From Pedobacter sp. AJM (GTDB taxonomy: Bacteria > Bacteroidota > Bacteroidia > Sphingobacteriales > Sphingobacteriaceae), in contig NZ_NHOT01000003.1 of the NCBI RefSeq assembly GCF_002197755.1, forward strand, positions 744,001 through 808,000: a DNA stretch of 64,000 bases, written 5' to 3'. A program made the translations under genes and the position numbers. The notes under the pieces were generated by a model that was not told the origin of the DNA, did not search any database, and worked only from the letters and a program-made list of their open reading frames with translations. This document shows, piece after piece, positions 27,392-37,206 of the stretch; the stretch's first letter is position 1, and the number at the start of each line of letters is the position of its first letter.

Positions 27392-28384
27392 CTAGCGGAA
27401 GATATAGACATTTTTACCCTTTATTGAATAATTAAAGTTTTCAATGAATTTTAATGCATCTAACGCTTCATTAATATTTTCTTTGGTAAAGTGGGCGGTA
27501 AACTCCATCTTTTTCAAATCGGGATCTTTAAAATATATCTTGACATCATAATGCCTTTCAAAAAGCCTGGAAACCTGATCGAAATTTTTATTTTTAAAAA
27601 CGAGTTCATGGCTCGTCCATGCAGTTTCTTCTACACCGCCACTTTCAGTTTGACTTACCTGGCCTTTGCCGTCTACCAAGGTGAATTTATCATTTGGCCG
27701 TAAAGTAAAGGGTTGTTTATCGCCATTTTTAAGTGCAATCTCAACTTTACCGCGGATTAAAGTAGTTTCGGCGAAATCATCATCAGGATAGTTTTTAACA
27801 TTAAAAGCAGTCCCCAACACTTGCACGTCCATTTTTTCAGTATGCACAATGAAAGGATGTTGCGGGTCTTTTTTTACATCGAAAAATGCTTCTCCGGATA
27901 GATAAACATTTCTATTATCGCCACTAAACTTTTTCGGATACCTGAACAGGCTTGCAGCATTAATTTTGACAACAGATCCATCTCCAAGTGTAATCGTTCT
28001 AATATCAGCGGCTTTAGTCTGCGCTTTCACTAAGACTAAACGGCTGGAATCGTCTGAAAAAAGTACTTCTCTATAGTATAATAAAATGGCTCCTGATACG
28101 ATGGCAACCATGGCAGCAACTCTTAACCAAAGGAACCTTTTACTTTTTAAAACTTTTAATCGGGTTTCAGCAGGAGCCTGAATCTGGCTTTTAATGCGAT
28201 CGAAAACCACCTCGATATTTGCTTCTTCTTCCGTTTCAGATTCCAGGTAATTTTGCAACAGTTGATATTCTTTATTTAATGCTGCATGATTTTCTAAAAG
28301 TGATTTCAGTTCCATAGATTCATCCGCAGAAATATCTCCGGCCAATTGTTTTCCTAGCAATTCTGTAAATCTCTGATCTGTCAT
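27392..28384 (-). CDS. FecR-family anti-sigma factor
   Basis: 330-aa single-pass inner-membrane regulator that holds or activates the ECF sigma factor depending on receptor state. The cytoplasmic N-terminus (1-85) is followed by one transmembrane helix (about 87-105, WLRVAAMVAIVSGAILLYY). Then come the FecR domain (about 115-215, DIRTITLGDGSVVKINAASL, GEAFFDVKKDPQHPFIVHT) and the C-terminal DUF4974-type domain that contacts STN (about 255-330). It lies between the sigma gene (46 bp upstream) and the STN receptor (about 30 bp downstream), so the partners are clear. Confidence 0.95.
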   Translation of the reverse strand: MTDQRFTELLGKQLAGDISADESMELKSLLENHAALNKEYQLLQNYLESETEEEANIEVVFDRIKSQIQAPAETRLKVLKSKRFLWLRVAAMVAIVSGAILLYYREVLFSDDSSRLVLVKAQTKAADIRTITLGDGSVVKINAASLFRYPKKFSGDNRNVYLSGEAFFDVKKDPQHPFIVHTEKMDVQVLGTAFNVKNYPDDDFAETTLIRGKVEIALKNGDKQPFTLRPNDKFTLVDGKGQVSQTESGGVEETAWTSHELVFKNKNFDQVSRLFERHYDVKIYFKDPDLKKMEFTAHFTKENINEALDALKFIENFNYSIKGKNVYIFR

Positions 28385-28430
28385 TTTAGTTGTGGTTCTA
28401 TTTAAAGGTTCCTGTTTTTTTGAAAATTGC

Positions 28431-29072
28431 CTACAAGTAAGATAAAAAAGATAAGGAGCCCAAGAGCATCAACAACGAAATTATTGTTCCGCTTGGGGTT
28501 TCGCCAGACTCCATTTCAGCTAAGGGTTTTAAAATTAACCGAAGTTTGGCAAGTGCTCTGAATAATTGCGTTTGCACGGTTCGGGGTGAAATATTAAGCA
28601 ATTCGGCCACCTCTTTATATTTCAGTCCGCCTTCTTTAATCAACCTGAACACCTCCCGGGCCTGGGGTGCCAAAGTTTCAATGGCGAGATGAAGTTGTTG
28701 ATGAAGTTCTTTTGTTTCAAGAATATATTGCGGCGTTTGTGCTGTTGCCGAAACATCTTCATCAACATCTGCTAAATCCATAAACGTAACTGATGATTTT
28801 TTTTTAAGGTGTTTTAGCGATTGGTTTTTAACTGCGATAAAAAAATAGCTTTCAGGGTTTAAAACGTGTGTACTTGCGCTACGATTTTCCCAGCACTTCA
28901 CAAAAACCTCTGTAACCAGATCTTCAGCAGCTTGTTTATCACCAACATAATAAATGGAAAACTTAATCAGCCGGCTATACAAAAACCGGTACAGCTGCTC
29001 AAAAGCGTTCATATCACTTTCCAGGCAAATCTTACTCCATAAAACGACCAGATCTGGCTTTGCTGCTTTCAA
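28431..29072 (-). CDS. ECF RNA polymerase sigma factor (FecI-like) with hydrophobic C-terminal tail
   Basis: 213-aa ECF sigma factor. Region 2 (about 20-90) includes FEQLYRFLYSRLIKFSIYYV and AEDLVTEVFVKCWEN. Region 4 (about 125-180) includes LAPQAREVFRLIKEGGLKYKEVAELL and the HTH ISPRTVQTQLFRALAKLR. It is probably controlled by the adjacent FecR and directs transcription of the SusCD genes. Unusually, the last 20 residues (GTIISLLMLLGSLSFLSYL) are hydrophobic enough for a membrane helix, which the model FecI lacks. A -7 box lies at 29092-29099. Confidence 0.93.
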   Translation of the reverse strand: MKAAKPDLVVLWSKICLESDMNAFEQLYRFLYSRLIKFSIYYVGDKQAAEDLVTEVFVKCWENRSASTHVLNPESYFFIAVKNQSLKHLKKKSSVTFMDLADVDEDVSATAQTPQYILETKELHQQLHLAIETLAPQAREVFRLIKEGGLKYKEVAELLNISPRTVQTQLFRALAKLRLILKPLAEMESGETPSGTIISLLMLLGSLSFLSYL

Positions 29073-29091
29073 ATTGATTAGTTTAGTTAAT

Positions 29092-29099
29092 CAAACGTA
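29092..29099 (-). promoter_or_regulatory. -7 promoter box of the ECF sigma gene
   Basis: TACGTTTG on the minus strand, 19 bp before the start codon. No matching -33 TTTG found. Confidence 0.45.
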
Positions 29100-29122
29100 A
29101 AGTAATCAAAAAAAATCTAGTC

Positions 29123-29166
29123 GGCAGCCAGTTTAATAGAAAAATCTGATTCCTCAAATGGCTGCC
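29123..29166. repeat. 8-bp inverted repeat in the divergent sigma/SusC region
   Basis: GGCAGCCA (29123-29130) and TGGCTGCC (29159-29166), 28 bp apart, between the divergently transcribed sigma factor and the second SusC gene. Could be an operator or part of a leader fold. Confidence 0.45.
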
Positions 29167-29358
29167 AAACCTTATTTAATGCCAATAGCCGTATTTTAAG
29201 TAAATGATTATCAGGCCCGAAGAAATAAATATTAAAATCATCAGTTTTTCTGTAGGCAATTTATCCTCCATAAATGCTCTTAACTGATAGACCATCCAGA
29301 TGGATTCTGTATGGCGACTAACAATTAACCAAATAATTATTATTCAAAATTATTCTTA

Positions 29359-32300
29359 ATGAATATGAAAAAATCTTTACAGCTCACTTGTTTATTGCTT
29401 TATGCATCAACAGGTTTGTACGCAGCTGCACCAATTAATCATTTTAATCACGCGGTTTCCTTCCATTCGGTTTACCAGGATGTGATTAAAGGAACGGTAA
29501 AAGATGAAAAGGGCATTACCCTACCCGGCGTAACTGTTGTGATAAAAGGTACAAAAACCGGAACACAAACGAATGCCTCTGGCCAGTATAGCATTTCTGC
29601 TAAAGCCGGTGATGTTTTGGTCTTCTCCTTTATTGGTTATCAAAACAAAGAGGTAACGGTGGGTACAGAAAGTACTGTTGATGTTTCGATGGGTGCTGAT
29701 TCTAAAAACCTGGAAACCGTTGTGGTAACGGCATTGGGTGTTAAAAGGTCAGAAAAATCGTTAACCTACAATACACAGCAAGTATCAGGAGATGAATTAT
29801 CAAAGGTTAAAAGCCCTAACTTAATGAACTCGCTTAACGGAAAAGTAGCAGGCTTAACTATCAGTCCGAGTGCTTCCGGAGTAGGTGGTTCTGCAAAGGT
29901 AATTTTACGTGGTAGCCGTTCAGTGAGCGGAAATAACCAGCCTTTGTACGTGATTGATGGGGTTCCGATTAGCAATAACGGTAATGCAAACGGCCAGCAA
30001 AACAGTGTATTTGGAGGTGGTCAGGATGGCGGAGACGGAATTTCCAACTTAAATCCTGATGATATTGCAAGCATCACAGTTTTAGAAGGTGCATCTGCGG
30101 CAGCATTATATGGTAGCCAGGCGCAGAATGGTGTAATTTTAATCACCACCAAACAAGGTAAATCAGGTAAAACTGAAATTGGTTTCTCTTCCGGTGTAAA
30201 TATTGATAACATCGCTTACAAACCGAAGTTCCAAAACAGCTACGGACCAGCATCTGCTACTACGAGAGATAGCTGGGGAAGTGCAATTAATAACACTACA
30301 GATAATCTAAGTGATTTTTTCCGGACCGGAATCAATACTTCAAACGCGATCAATCTTTCTGGCGGATCGGAAATTGCACAAACTTATTTTTCTTACTCAA
30401 ACACTTATGCAAGTGGTATTCAGCCAGGAAATAAGTTAAACAGAAACAACATCAACTTACGCGAAACCGCTAAATTTTTAAACAACAAGTTAACGGTTGA
30501 TGCGAGTGTAAACTACATCAATCAGCGAATTAATAACAGTCCTACTTTAGGTTTATATTTAAATCCGTTGGTGGGTTTATATCTTTTTCCTCGTGGTGTA
30601 GATATTAATCCTTATAAAGAGCAGTATTTGCTTTCTAATAATACAGGTACTGCCCGCCAGAACTGGTTAGGTGGTTCGGCAGATATTAATCAAAACCCTT
30701 GGTGGTTAACCAATTTAAATCCGAATACGGCTATCCGTAACCGTTTCTTATTAAGCGGAAGCGTAAAATATGATGTAGCCAGCTGGTTAAATGTTCAGGT
30801 AAGGGGAAATATGGACAGAACGACTGATGATTATGAAAACCACAGGTTCTCAGGAATCAACGGAAACTTTAATTCTACCGGAACAGGTTATTTTTCACAA
30901 AGCAACCAGACTTTTGTACAAAAGTATGTAGATGCAATTGCAAACATTACGGTGCCATTAACCGGATCAGATTTTAAACTGAATGGGTTAATTGGTGGAA
31001 GTATTAACGATCAGAAAACTTCTGGTTTGTCTCTTGCAGGAAATTTATCAGCAGTTGATTTCTTTACGCCATCAAACACCATCGTGGCGCAACCTGGTAC
31101 CTTTACCGGGAATACGTTGACCAATACCACAGCGATTATTCCAAATCACAATCAGTTGCAGGCTGTTTTTGGTAACGCCAACTTATCTTATAAAGACTGG
31201 GCATTTTTTACCGTTACAGGAAGAAATGATTGGTCATCGAACTTATCGTACACGCCAAATAATTCTTATTTCTATCCTTCTTTTGGTTTGTCTTTCATTG
31301 TTTCGCAAATGTTTAAATTGCCTGAGGCCATCAGCTATGCAAAAGTGAGAGGTACCTATGCAGAGGTTGGAAATACGGTTCCGCCATACCTTACCTTTAT
31401 TCAAAATACCTTAAAGGCAGATGGTGCATTGTTATTTAATACCAATGCAGCTTTTAGAGAATTGCAGCCAGAACGTACCAAATCTTTCGAGATTGGAACA
31501 GATCTACGTTTCCTGGCTAACCGAATCAACTTTAGCTTCACTTATTACAAAACCAACACCAGAAACCAATACATTCCGGTAATTGCGCCACCATCTTCAC
31601 TGGTATCTACCGGTTACTTAAATGCTGGAAATGTAGAAAACAAAGGTATCCAATTCATTTTAGGCGCTGATGTGGTGAAAGGTGACGGATTCAACTGGAA
31701 CACCTCGATTAATGGTTCTGCAAACCGCAATAAAATTATTGATATTGCATCTGAAGACAGAATTTTTAGTATAGACTTAACGGGCGGCGGTAATAATTCT
31801 TATATATCCAGGTTAAAAGTTGGTGGTTCTTATGGTGATATTTATGGCTATACCTTACAGCGTGATGCACAAAACAGAATCATTTTAGGTGGAGACGGAA
31901 CAAGCGCTTCGCCATACACACCATTAAAAAGCGCAGACTTCAATTACATTGGCAATGCCAATCCGAAATTCCAATTGGGTTGGAACAACAGTTTCAGTTA
32001 TAAAGATTTCAGTTTGAGTTTCCTGGTTGATGGTAAATTCGGCGGAAAGGTGTTATCGTTAACAGAAGCATTAATGGACGAAGCCGGCGCATCTGAAGCG
32101 ACTGGCAATGCCAGAAATCAAGGCGGTGTTAAAATTGATGGTGTGGATACGAGAGGAAATGCAGTTTCTGCAAGCATCAATCCACAAAGTTATTATTCTA
32201 TCGTTGGTGGAAGATCAGGCGTATCTGGCGAATACATTTACAGCGCAACTGTGGTACGTTTAAGAGAAGCCGCTTTAGGTTATACTTTCCCGTTAACCGG

Positions 32301-32478
32301 TAAAACTTTCAAAAGCATGAAGTTTTCAGTTACCGGCAGAAACCTAGTGTACTTCTATAAAAAAGCACCATTTGATCCGGAGCTCACGATGTCGACAGGA
32401 AATGGTTTATCGGGTATTGATGTATTCAATCAGCCTGCCACCCGTACTTTAGGTTTCAATCTAAATTTAACATTTTAA
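29359..32478 (+). CDS. SusC/RagA-family TonB-linked outer-membrane receptor
   Basis: 1039-aa TonB-dependent transporter of the SusC type. A signal peptide is followed by the CarboxypepD_reg-like domain (about 43-120, IKGTVKDEKGITLPGVTVVI). Next come the TonB-box-like TVVVTALGVKRSEK, the plug (LMNSLNGKVAGLTISPS, VILRGSRSVSGNNQPLYVID, LEGASAAALYGSQAQNGVIL) and a 22-strand-type barrel ending RTLGFNLNLTF. It lacks an STN domain, so it should not signal through the neighbouring FecR. It is paired with the SusD gene 17 bp downstream and divergent from the sigma gene. Substrate unknown. Confidence 0.94.
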   Translation: MNMKKSLQLTCLLLYASTGLYAAAPINHFNHAVSFHSVYQDVIKGTVKDEKGITLPGVTVVIKGTKTGTQTNASGQYSISAKAGDVLVFSFIGYQNKEVTVGTESTVDVSMGADSKNLETVVVTALGVKRSEKSLTYNTQQVSGDELSKVKSPNLMNSLNGKVAGLTISPSASGVGGSAKVILRGSRSVSGNNQPLYVIDGVPISNNGNANGQQNSVFGGGQDGGDGISNLNPDDIASITVLEGASAAALYGSQAQNGVILITTKQGKSGKTEIGFSSGVNIDNIAYKPKFQNSYGPASATTRDSWGSAINNTTDNLSDFFRTGINTSNAINLSGGSEIAQTYFSYSNTYASGIQPGNKLNRNNINLRETAKFLNNKLTVDASVNYINQRINNSPTLGLYLNPLVGLYLFPRGVDINPYKEQYLLSNNTGTARQNWLGGSADINQNPWWLTNLNPNTAIRNRFLLSGSVKYDVASWLNVQVRGNMDRTTDDYENHRFSGINGNFNSTGTGYFSQSNQTFVQKYVDAIANITVPLTGSDFKLNGLIGGSINDQKTSGLSLAGNLSAVDFFTPSNTIVAQPGTFTGNTLTNTTAIIPNHNQLQAVFGNANLSYKDWAFFTVTGRNDWSSNLSYTPNNSYFYPSFGLSFIVSQMFKLPEAISYAKVRGTYAEVGNTVPPYLTFIQNTLKADGALLFNTNAAFRELQPERTKSFEIGTDLRFLANRINFSFTYYKTNTRNQYIPVIAPPSSLVSTGYLNAGNVENKGIQFILGADVVKGDGFNWNTSINGSANRNKIIDIASEDRIFSIDLTGGGNNSYISRLKVGGSYGDIYGYTLQRDAQNRIILGGDGTSASPYTPLKSADFNYIGNANPKFQLGWNNSFSYKDFSLSFLVDGKFGGKVLSLTEALMDEAGASEATGNARNQGGVKIDGVDTRGNAVSASINPQSYYSIVGGRSGVSGEYIYSATVVRLREAALGYTFPLTGKTFKSMKFSVTGRNLVYFYKKAPFDPELTMSTGNGLSGIDVFNQPATRTLGFNLNLTF

Positions 32479-32495
32479 TTCTATTGAAAAACAAC

Positions 32496-34133
32496 ATGAA
32501 AACGATATATCAAAAATCTGCTGATAAAGGGATTAAAGGATGGTCTGCTGTTTTGCTGGCATCTTTAATGGCCCTGAATTTTGGATGTACCAAAAACTTC
32601 GAAGAGTTTAATACCAACCCTACAGCACTTTCACCAGAGCAAACTACTGCCCTTTTAAAATCTGCAATTGGTCCGATAGAGCAGGAAATTTTTCACAACT
32701 ATCAAATCGCACAGAACTTAAGTGCTGATGCATTTAGCGGTTACATGATGGCACCAACGCCATTTAACGGCGGTATTAACAACATGAACTATTCGCTTAA
32801 TAACGGATGGAACAGTACCGGCTTTAATGATCAGTATAATTTCGTAATGGCACCGATTTCTAAAATTGGCCAGAGCGAGGTGAAAACGAAATCGCCTGAG
32901 GCCTGGGCTATCGCCCTTTTGGTTCAGGTGATGGCGATGAGTAGGGTGACGGATAAATTCGGTCCGATTCCTTATACGACGGCTGGATCATCTTTAATAT
33001 CTACGCCATATGAAGATCAGAAAACGGTTTACAATGCCTTTTTTAAGCAAATTGATACCGCAGCGAATAACCTACAGGCTTTTATTTCTGCCAATCCAAA
33101 CAAAACTGCTTTTTATGATAAAGGAGATTTGATTTATTCCGGCGATCCGGTAAAATGGCTGAAACTGGCGAATTCACTGCGTTTACGTTTGGCCACGCGA
33201 ATTGTGAAAGCTGATGCCGCTACGGCAAAAATTCAGGGAGAAAAAGCATTAAGTGCGCCGGGTGGCTTATTATCTACGGTTACAGACAATGCTGCGGTTG
33301 CCCAATCTGGAACCAGAGATAACGATTTATGGGTAGTTACCGTATCTTATGATGGCGATAATGCTTTGGGTGCTGCTTTACAATCGTATTTAGTGGGTTA
33401 TAATGATCCACGCTTACCCATTTACGCTACACCTGCAACAGATCCCCTGTTTGCTGGTCAGTATGTGGGCATCAGAGCGGGAGCCAATACTTCGTTTAAT
33501 GGCTTAGGCAAACCTGGATACAGAAATTATTCCAGCTTAAATTCAAGTGATAATTTAAAATCGCCTGCCGGACAAAAAGCACCTCAAATTTTGATGACGG
33601 CGGCTGAAGTTTGGTTTTTGAAAGCAGAAGCTGCTCTTCGTGGATGGGCAGGTGCTGGAGATGCACAAACGAATTATGAAACCGGAATTTCTACTTCACT
33701 TCAACAGTGGAATGTAAGTGCTGGAAATTATTTAGCGGATGCAACAAGCAAACCAATGGCCTATATTGATCCGAAAAACCCGGCAAACAATTCCGCAGCC
33801 GTAAGTACCATTACGGTGAAGTGGGATGCAGCAGCTTCGAATGAGCAAAAGCTGGAAAGAATTATTACGCAAAAATGGTTGGCTATCTTCCCTGACGGAC
33901 AGGAAGCCTGGTCTGAATTCAGACGTACAGGTTACCCGAAATTGTTCACCGTAGCGAATAATTTCAGCAACGGAACGATTAATACCCAAACGCAAATCAG
34001 AAGGTTGCCTTATCCATCTACCGAGTTCGGAAATGGTAACAGTGCAGAAGTCGTTAAAGCGGTTGGCCTATTGGGCGGACCTGATAACGGCGGTACCAGA
34101 TTATGGTGGGACGTTGATAAGGGGAATTTTTAA
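32496..34133 (+). CDS. SusD/RagB-family outer-membrane lipoprotein (SusD-like_2 type)
   Basis: 545-aa surface lipoprotein partner of the preceding SusC. ATG 32496 is preferred to a TTG at 32484. The signal sequence ends in the lipobox LMALNFGCTKN and is followed by FNTNPTALSPEQ, very like the SusD at 22654. TPR-like helices of the family are seen (PEAWAIALLVQVMAMSRVTD, WLKLANSLRLRLATRIV), as is the C-terminal block QKWLAIFPDGQEAWSEFRRT. The gene is followed by a strong terminator, closing this two-gene operon. Its similarity to the 22654 protein suggests the two flanking systems handle related ligands. Confidence 0.93.
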   Translation: MKTIYQKSADKGIKGWSAVLLASLMALNFGCTKNFEEFNTNPTALSPEQTTALLKSAIGPIEQEIFHNYQIAQNLSADAFSGYMMAPTPFNGGINNMNYSLNNGWNSTGFNDQYNFVMAPISKIGQSEVKTKSPEAWAIALLVQVMAMSRVTDKFGPIPYTTAGSSLISTPYEDQKTVYNAFFKQIDTAANNLQAFISANPNKTAFYDKGDLIYSGDPVKWLKLANSLRLRLATRIVKADAATAKIQGEKALSAPGGLLSTVTDNAAVAQSGTRDNDLWVVTVSYDGDNALGAALQSYLVGYNDPRLPIYATPATDPLFAGQYVGIRAGANTSFNGLGKPGYRNYSSLNSSDNLKSPAGQKAPQILMTAAEVWFLKAEAALRGWAGAGDAQTNYETGISTSLQQWNVSAGNYLADATSKPMAYIDPKNPANNSAAVSTITVKWDAAASNEQKLERIITQKWLAIFPDGQEAWSEFRRTGYPKLFTVANNFSNGTINTQTQIRRLPYPSTEFGNGNSAEVVKAVGLLGGPDNGGTRLWWDVDKGNF

Positions 34134-34151
34134 TTCAATTGATAATAGTTT

Positions 34152-34187
34152 AAAGGTAGGATGACTGAGGTTATCCTACCTTTTTTT
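34152..34187 (+). terminator. terminator of the SusC-SusD operon
   Basis: AAAGGTAGGAT (34152-34162) pairs with ATCCTACCTTT and runs into seven T. Confidence 0.92.
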
Positions 34188-34356
34188 GTGGGGTTGAGCG
34201 TGAGGAAGGCGTAAGGATAAGAGAGCAAAAATCCAGAGCAGACAACCAAATAAAAACGACAAAAAAACAAGCCAACAGATTTAAAAAGATGAATCCTTAT
34301 TTAACCACCATACCCTGCGGGCATCCCTCATTGAGCATAAGAAAAGAAGGAATAAG

Positions 34357-35736
34357 CTACTTAAAATCCGGGATCGGAAATAAATACCCTCCAAACAAAA
34401 TATACGACCAAAGTAAAGTCCAGAAAATATTAAAAATTTGTGCGACCACAAACGTCAACGCCGGCTTGCCTCCCTGCAATTTAACCAATGAAGAAAATTT
34501 AGCTTCCATCCCGATGGAAATAAAGGCAATCGCAAACCAGATGGTACGTAAACCGTTCAGTGTTGGCCCTACACCTTTAGCCGTTGCTGGTGAAAGCAGA
34601 AATGAAAATACTAAGGATGCACCGACAAATCCCAGCACAAATTTTGGAAAGCGTTCCCAAACAATTTTAAGTCCCGGGCTTTTGGGTTTAACAGCCGAAA
34701 TTTCACCAGTTAAGTTAGCAGGCTTTCTGTAAGCCCACCAGATGGCAATAAAAAAGGCCGCTAAACCGATGAACACATTTTGCGAAAACTTAGCAATCAC
34801 ACCAGCTTTTACAGCAATCGGGCCGACTAAATCGCCAGCTGCGGTTACCGTTGCGGTGGTATCTAAAGTTCCGCCAAGCCAGGCACCCCCAATCACTTCC
34901 GGGATTTGAAAGTACCGAACCGCCCAGGGTAAAATCACCATCATCGGGATCGCCATAATTAAGACCAGCGTGGTGACATACGATAATTTCTTCTTATCTC
35001 CGTTTATTGCACCAGCTGCTACAATGGCTGCAGATACCCCACAAATAGACACTGCAGATGCGAGGATAATTCCAAATTCATCGTCTACCTTTAATTTTCG
35101 GCTTAACCATAAAGAGAAAAACCAAACGGCACTCACTACAATCACTGCCTGAATAATACCGGGTAAACCTGCTTTAATTAAATCAGCAGATAAAATGGTC
35201 GTACCTAAAATGACCAGACCGGTTTTGATATAAAACTCTGAGCGAACGGCTTCCTTTAACCATGTTGGGAGTTTAATCAGATTGCCTAGCAAAATTCCAA
35301 TGAGCAATGCAAAAACCACATATTCCAATCCGTAATAAGATACGGTCTTGTTTCCACCAATAATGAAAGCGATATTGGCGAGGAGATATATGAAACTGAA
35401 GCCGGCGGCAAACCTGGCAACGTTTCCGCCGGATAATGCAATGGCGATACTGGTCAGTGCCAAAAAGATCACCCCGGTTTCCAGCATGAGAAGCAGGTTT
35501 CCGGAAGATAAAATTTTATTAAATAAATCTTCACTTCCACTCCATTTATAAGCAGGTAAGGCGATGATTGTGCCGCTATTGGTTAAAAATAAAACCGTGG
35601 CAATGATAATGGAACCCAAAATTACGGCCCACCAGTCTTCCGTTAAAGATTGTAGAAAGGTCTTCTTATCTGGCGTAATTCCTGCATCGGTTAATGCAGC
35701 ACTGTTTTCTGTTGCTGTATTCTCTACTGACATCAT
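34357..35736 (-). CDS. YeiH-family putative sulfate/sulfite exporter, last gene of the sulfur operon
   Basis: 459-aa polytopic inner-membrane protein with about 10-11 transmembrane helices, of the YeiH/PSE (UPF0324) family, annotated as putative sulfate exporters. Recognisable blocks are LLIGILLGNLIKLPTWLKEA, the central FGIILASAVSICGVSAAIVAAG and GGAWLGGTLDTTATVTAAG. An N-terminal tail of about 30 residues precedes the first helix. It lies 16 bp after the FAD oxidoreductase and closes the nine-gene operon. Placed with a sulfite dehydrogenase, it would remove sulfite or sulfate made in the cell; transport itself is inferred from family naming. Confidence 0.85.
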   Translation of the reverse strand: MMSVENTATENSAALTDAGITPDKKTFLQSLTEDWWAVILGSIIIATVLFLTNSGTIIALPAYKWSGSEDLFNKILSSGNLLLMLETGVIFLALTSIAIALSGGNVARFAAGFSFIYLLANIAFIIGGNKTVSYYGLEYVVFALLIGILLGNLIKLPTWLKEAVRSEFYIKTGLVILGTTILSADLIKAGLPGIIQAVIVVSAVWFFSLWLSRKLKVDDEFGIILASAVSICGVSAAIVAAGAINGDKKKLSYVTTLVLIMAIPMMVILPWAVRYFQIPEVIGGAWLGGTLDTTATVTAAGDLVGPIAVKAGVIAKFSQNVFIGLAAFFIAIWWAYRKPANLTGEISAVKPKSPGLKIVWERFPKFVLGFVGASLVFSFLLSPATAKGVGPTLNGLRTIWFAIAFISIGMEAKFSSLVKLQGGKPALTFVVAQIFNIFWTLLWSYILFGGYLFPIPDFK

Positions 35737-35752
35737 TTTTTTGTTATGAATT

Positions 35753-37195
35753 TTATTTGATTTCGATTTTAAAAATATCTTTTAATGCGGCCTTCGCAGC
35801 ATTGTATCCGCACATGCCATGCACACCTCCGCCAGGTGGCGTAGAGGAAGAACAGATATAAAGTCCCTTTGCAGAAGTTTTATAGGGCGACCATTTCAGC
35901 ACCGGCCGGGTAAACAACTGTCTGATGTCCAAAATCCCTCCATTAATATCGCCACCGATATAGTTTGGATTATGGGCTTCCATCTGTTCGGTATTCATGG
36001 TATTTCTGGCCAGAATAACATCCCTGAAACCCGGTGCAAAACGTTCTACCTGGTTTTCGATAATGCTAGTCATATCTTGCTTGGAACCATTAGGAACATG
36101 GCAATACGCCCAGCCCGTATGTTTTCCCGCTGGCGCACGGGATGAATCGAAAAGACTTTGCTGGGAGAGCAGTACAAAAGGTTTTTCAGCCTGCCTGCCT
36201 TTACTGGTCATTAACTCTCCTTCTGCTATTTCTTCAAAAGTATTGCCGAGGTGAATTGTACCTGCCGTTCTACAGGCTTCGGCCGTAAATGGAATAGGTT
36301 CGGCTAATGCCCAGTCAATTTTGAATACCCCCATTCCGTACCTGTAGCGTTCCAGCTGCCATTTGTAAATATTAGAGAATTTATGCCCGGCAATTTTCAG
36401 CAATTGTTTTGGCGTTACATCGAAAAGAATAGCATGAGCAGAAGGCAGTTTGGAGAGATCGGTAACAAAATTTCCGGTTTCAATCTTGCCTCCAATGCTG
36501 AGAAAGTAACTGGCCAAAGCATTTGCAATGGATACAGAACCTCCTTTCGGAATTAGCCAGCCTTTCAAATGCCCCGTAGCCATCAGCACCAAACCGATTG
36601 CCGTTGTACTTAAATTGTTTAACGGCTGAATGGCGTGGGCGGCCATCCCACCAAATAATCCGCGCGCCGCCTGCCCTTTAAAATGATTGACAAAATAGGT
36701 AGCACTGGTGAGGGCTTTTAAACCAAAACTGGCCAAAGCCAGCGGGTGTGAAGGAAAACGCAGTGGCCCGAGTGTATCTTTGTCAATGAGCGGCCAATCT
36801 GAAGTTACAGACGTCATCAGTTTTTCGTAAGTGCGGGCATCATCACCCAAAAAACTGGCGGTATGTGAAATCGAGTGATCCAGAATTGCTGCCGTGCCAT
36901 CATCAAAAGGATGGGCGGCGGCAAGTGTTGGGGAAATAAACTCCAGGCCATGCGCAGCTAAAGGAAGGGTTTTGAGGAAGGGCGAGGCCACAGCCATTGG
37001 ATGAATCGCTGAGCAAACATCATGTACAAAGCCAGGCAGTGTCAATTCTTCAGAAGCGAGGCCGCCACCAATTTTATCCTTCCCTTCAATGATCAATACA
37101 GATAAACCCTGCTGCTGTATTAAAATAGCCGCAGCCAGTCCATTCGGACCAGAACCCACCACTATTGCATCATAATCACGTTTTTCCAAACTCAT
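35753..37195 (-). CDS. FAD-dependent oxidoreductase (phytoene dehydrogenase/PYROXD2-like)
   Basis: 480-aa flavoprotein. The N-terminal dinucleotide fold is DAIVVGSGPNGLAAAILIQQ with the second-strand acid in LIIEGKDKIGGG. The C-terminal FAD contact is GLYICSSSTPPGGGVHGMCG. The length and GPNG/GGGVHGM form fit the NAD(P)/FAD-dependent branch related to phytoene desaturases and PYROXD2, whose substrates are mostly unknown. No other carotenoid gene lies nearby. Its position, 11 bp after the SoxC-like gene and 16 bp before the exporter, implies a role in the sulfur unit, perhaps oxidising an organosulfur intermediate; that part is inference. Confidence 0.85.
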   Translation of the reverse strand: MSLEKRDYDAIVVGSGPNGLAAAILIQQQGLSVLIIEGKDKIGGGLASEELTLPGFVHDVCSAIHPMAVASPFLKTLPLAAHGLEFISPTLAAAHPFDDGTAAILDHSISHTASFLGDDARTYEKLMTSVTSDWPLIDKDTLGPLRFPSHPLALASFGLKALTSATYFVNHFKGQAARGLFGGMAAHAIQPLNNLSTTAIGLVLMATGHLKGWLIPKGGSVSIANALASYFLSIGGKIETGNFVTDLSKLPSAHAILFDVTPKQLLKIAGHKFSNIYKWQLERYRYGMGVFKIDWALAEPIPFTAEACRTAGTIHLGNTFEEIAEGELMTSKGRQAEKPFVLLSQQSLFDSSRAPAGKHTGWAYCHVPNGSKQDMTSIIENQVERFAPGFRDVILARNTMNTEQMEAHNPNYIGGDINGGILDIRQLFTRPVLKWSPYKTSAKGLYICSSSTPPGGGVHGMCGYNAAKAALKDIFKIEIK

Positions 37196-37206
37196 TTTTA
37201 TTTCGT

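Noticed and set aside
22654..34133. Classical polysaccharide utilization locus
   Set aside because: SusCD pairs are present but no glycoside hydrolase, lyase or sulfatase is linked; the GH20 gene is 11 kb away and separate.
34289..34732. 147-codon plus-strand frame
   Set aside because: Mostly antisense to the YeiH-type exporter gene, which has clear family motifs.
35753..37195. Carotenoid (phytoene) desaturase gene
   Set aside because: Fold is shared, but no carotenoid genes are nearby and the operon context is sulfur metabolism; kept as a general FAD oxidoreductase.
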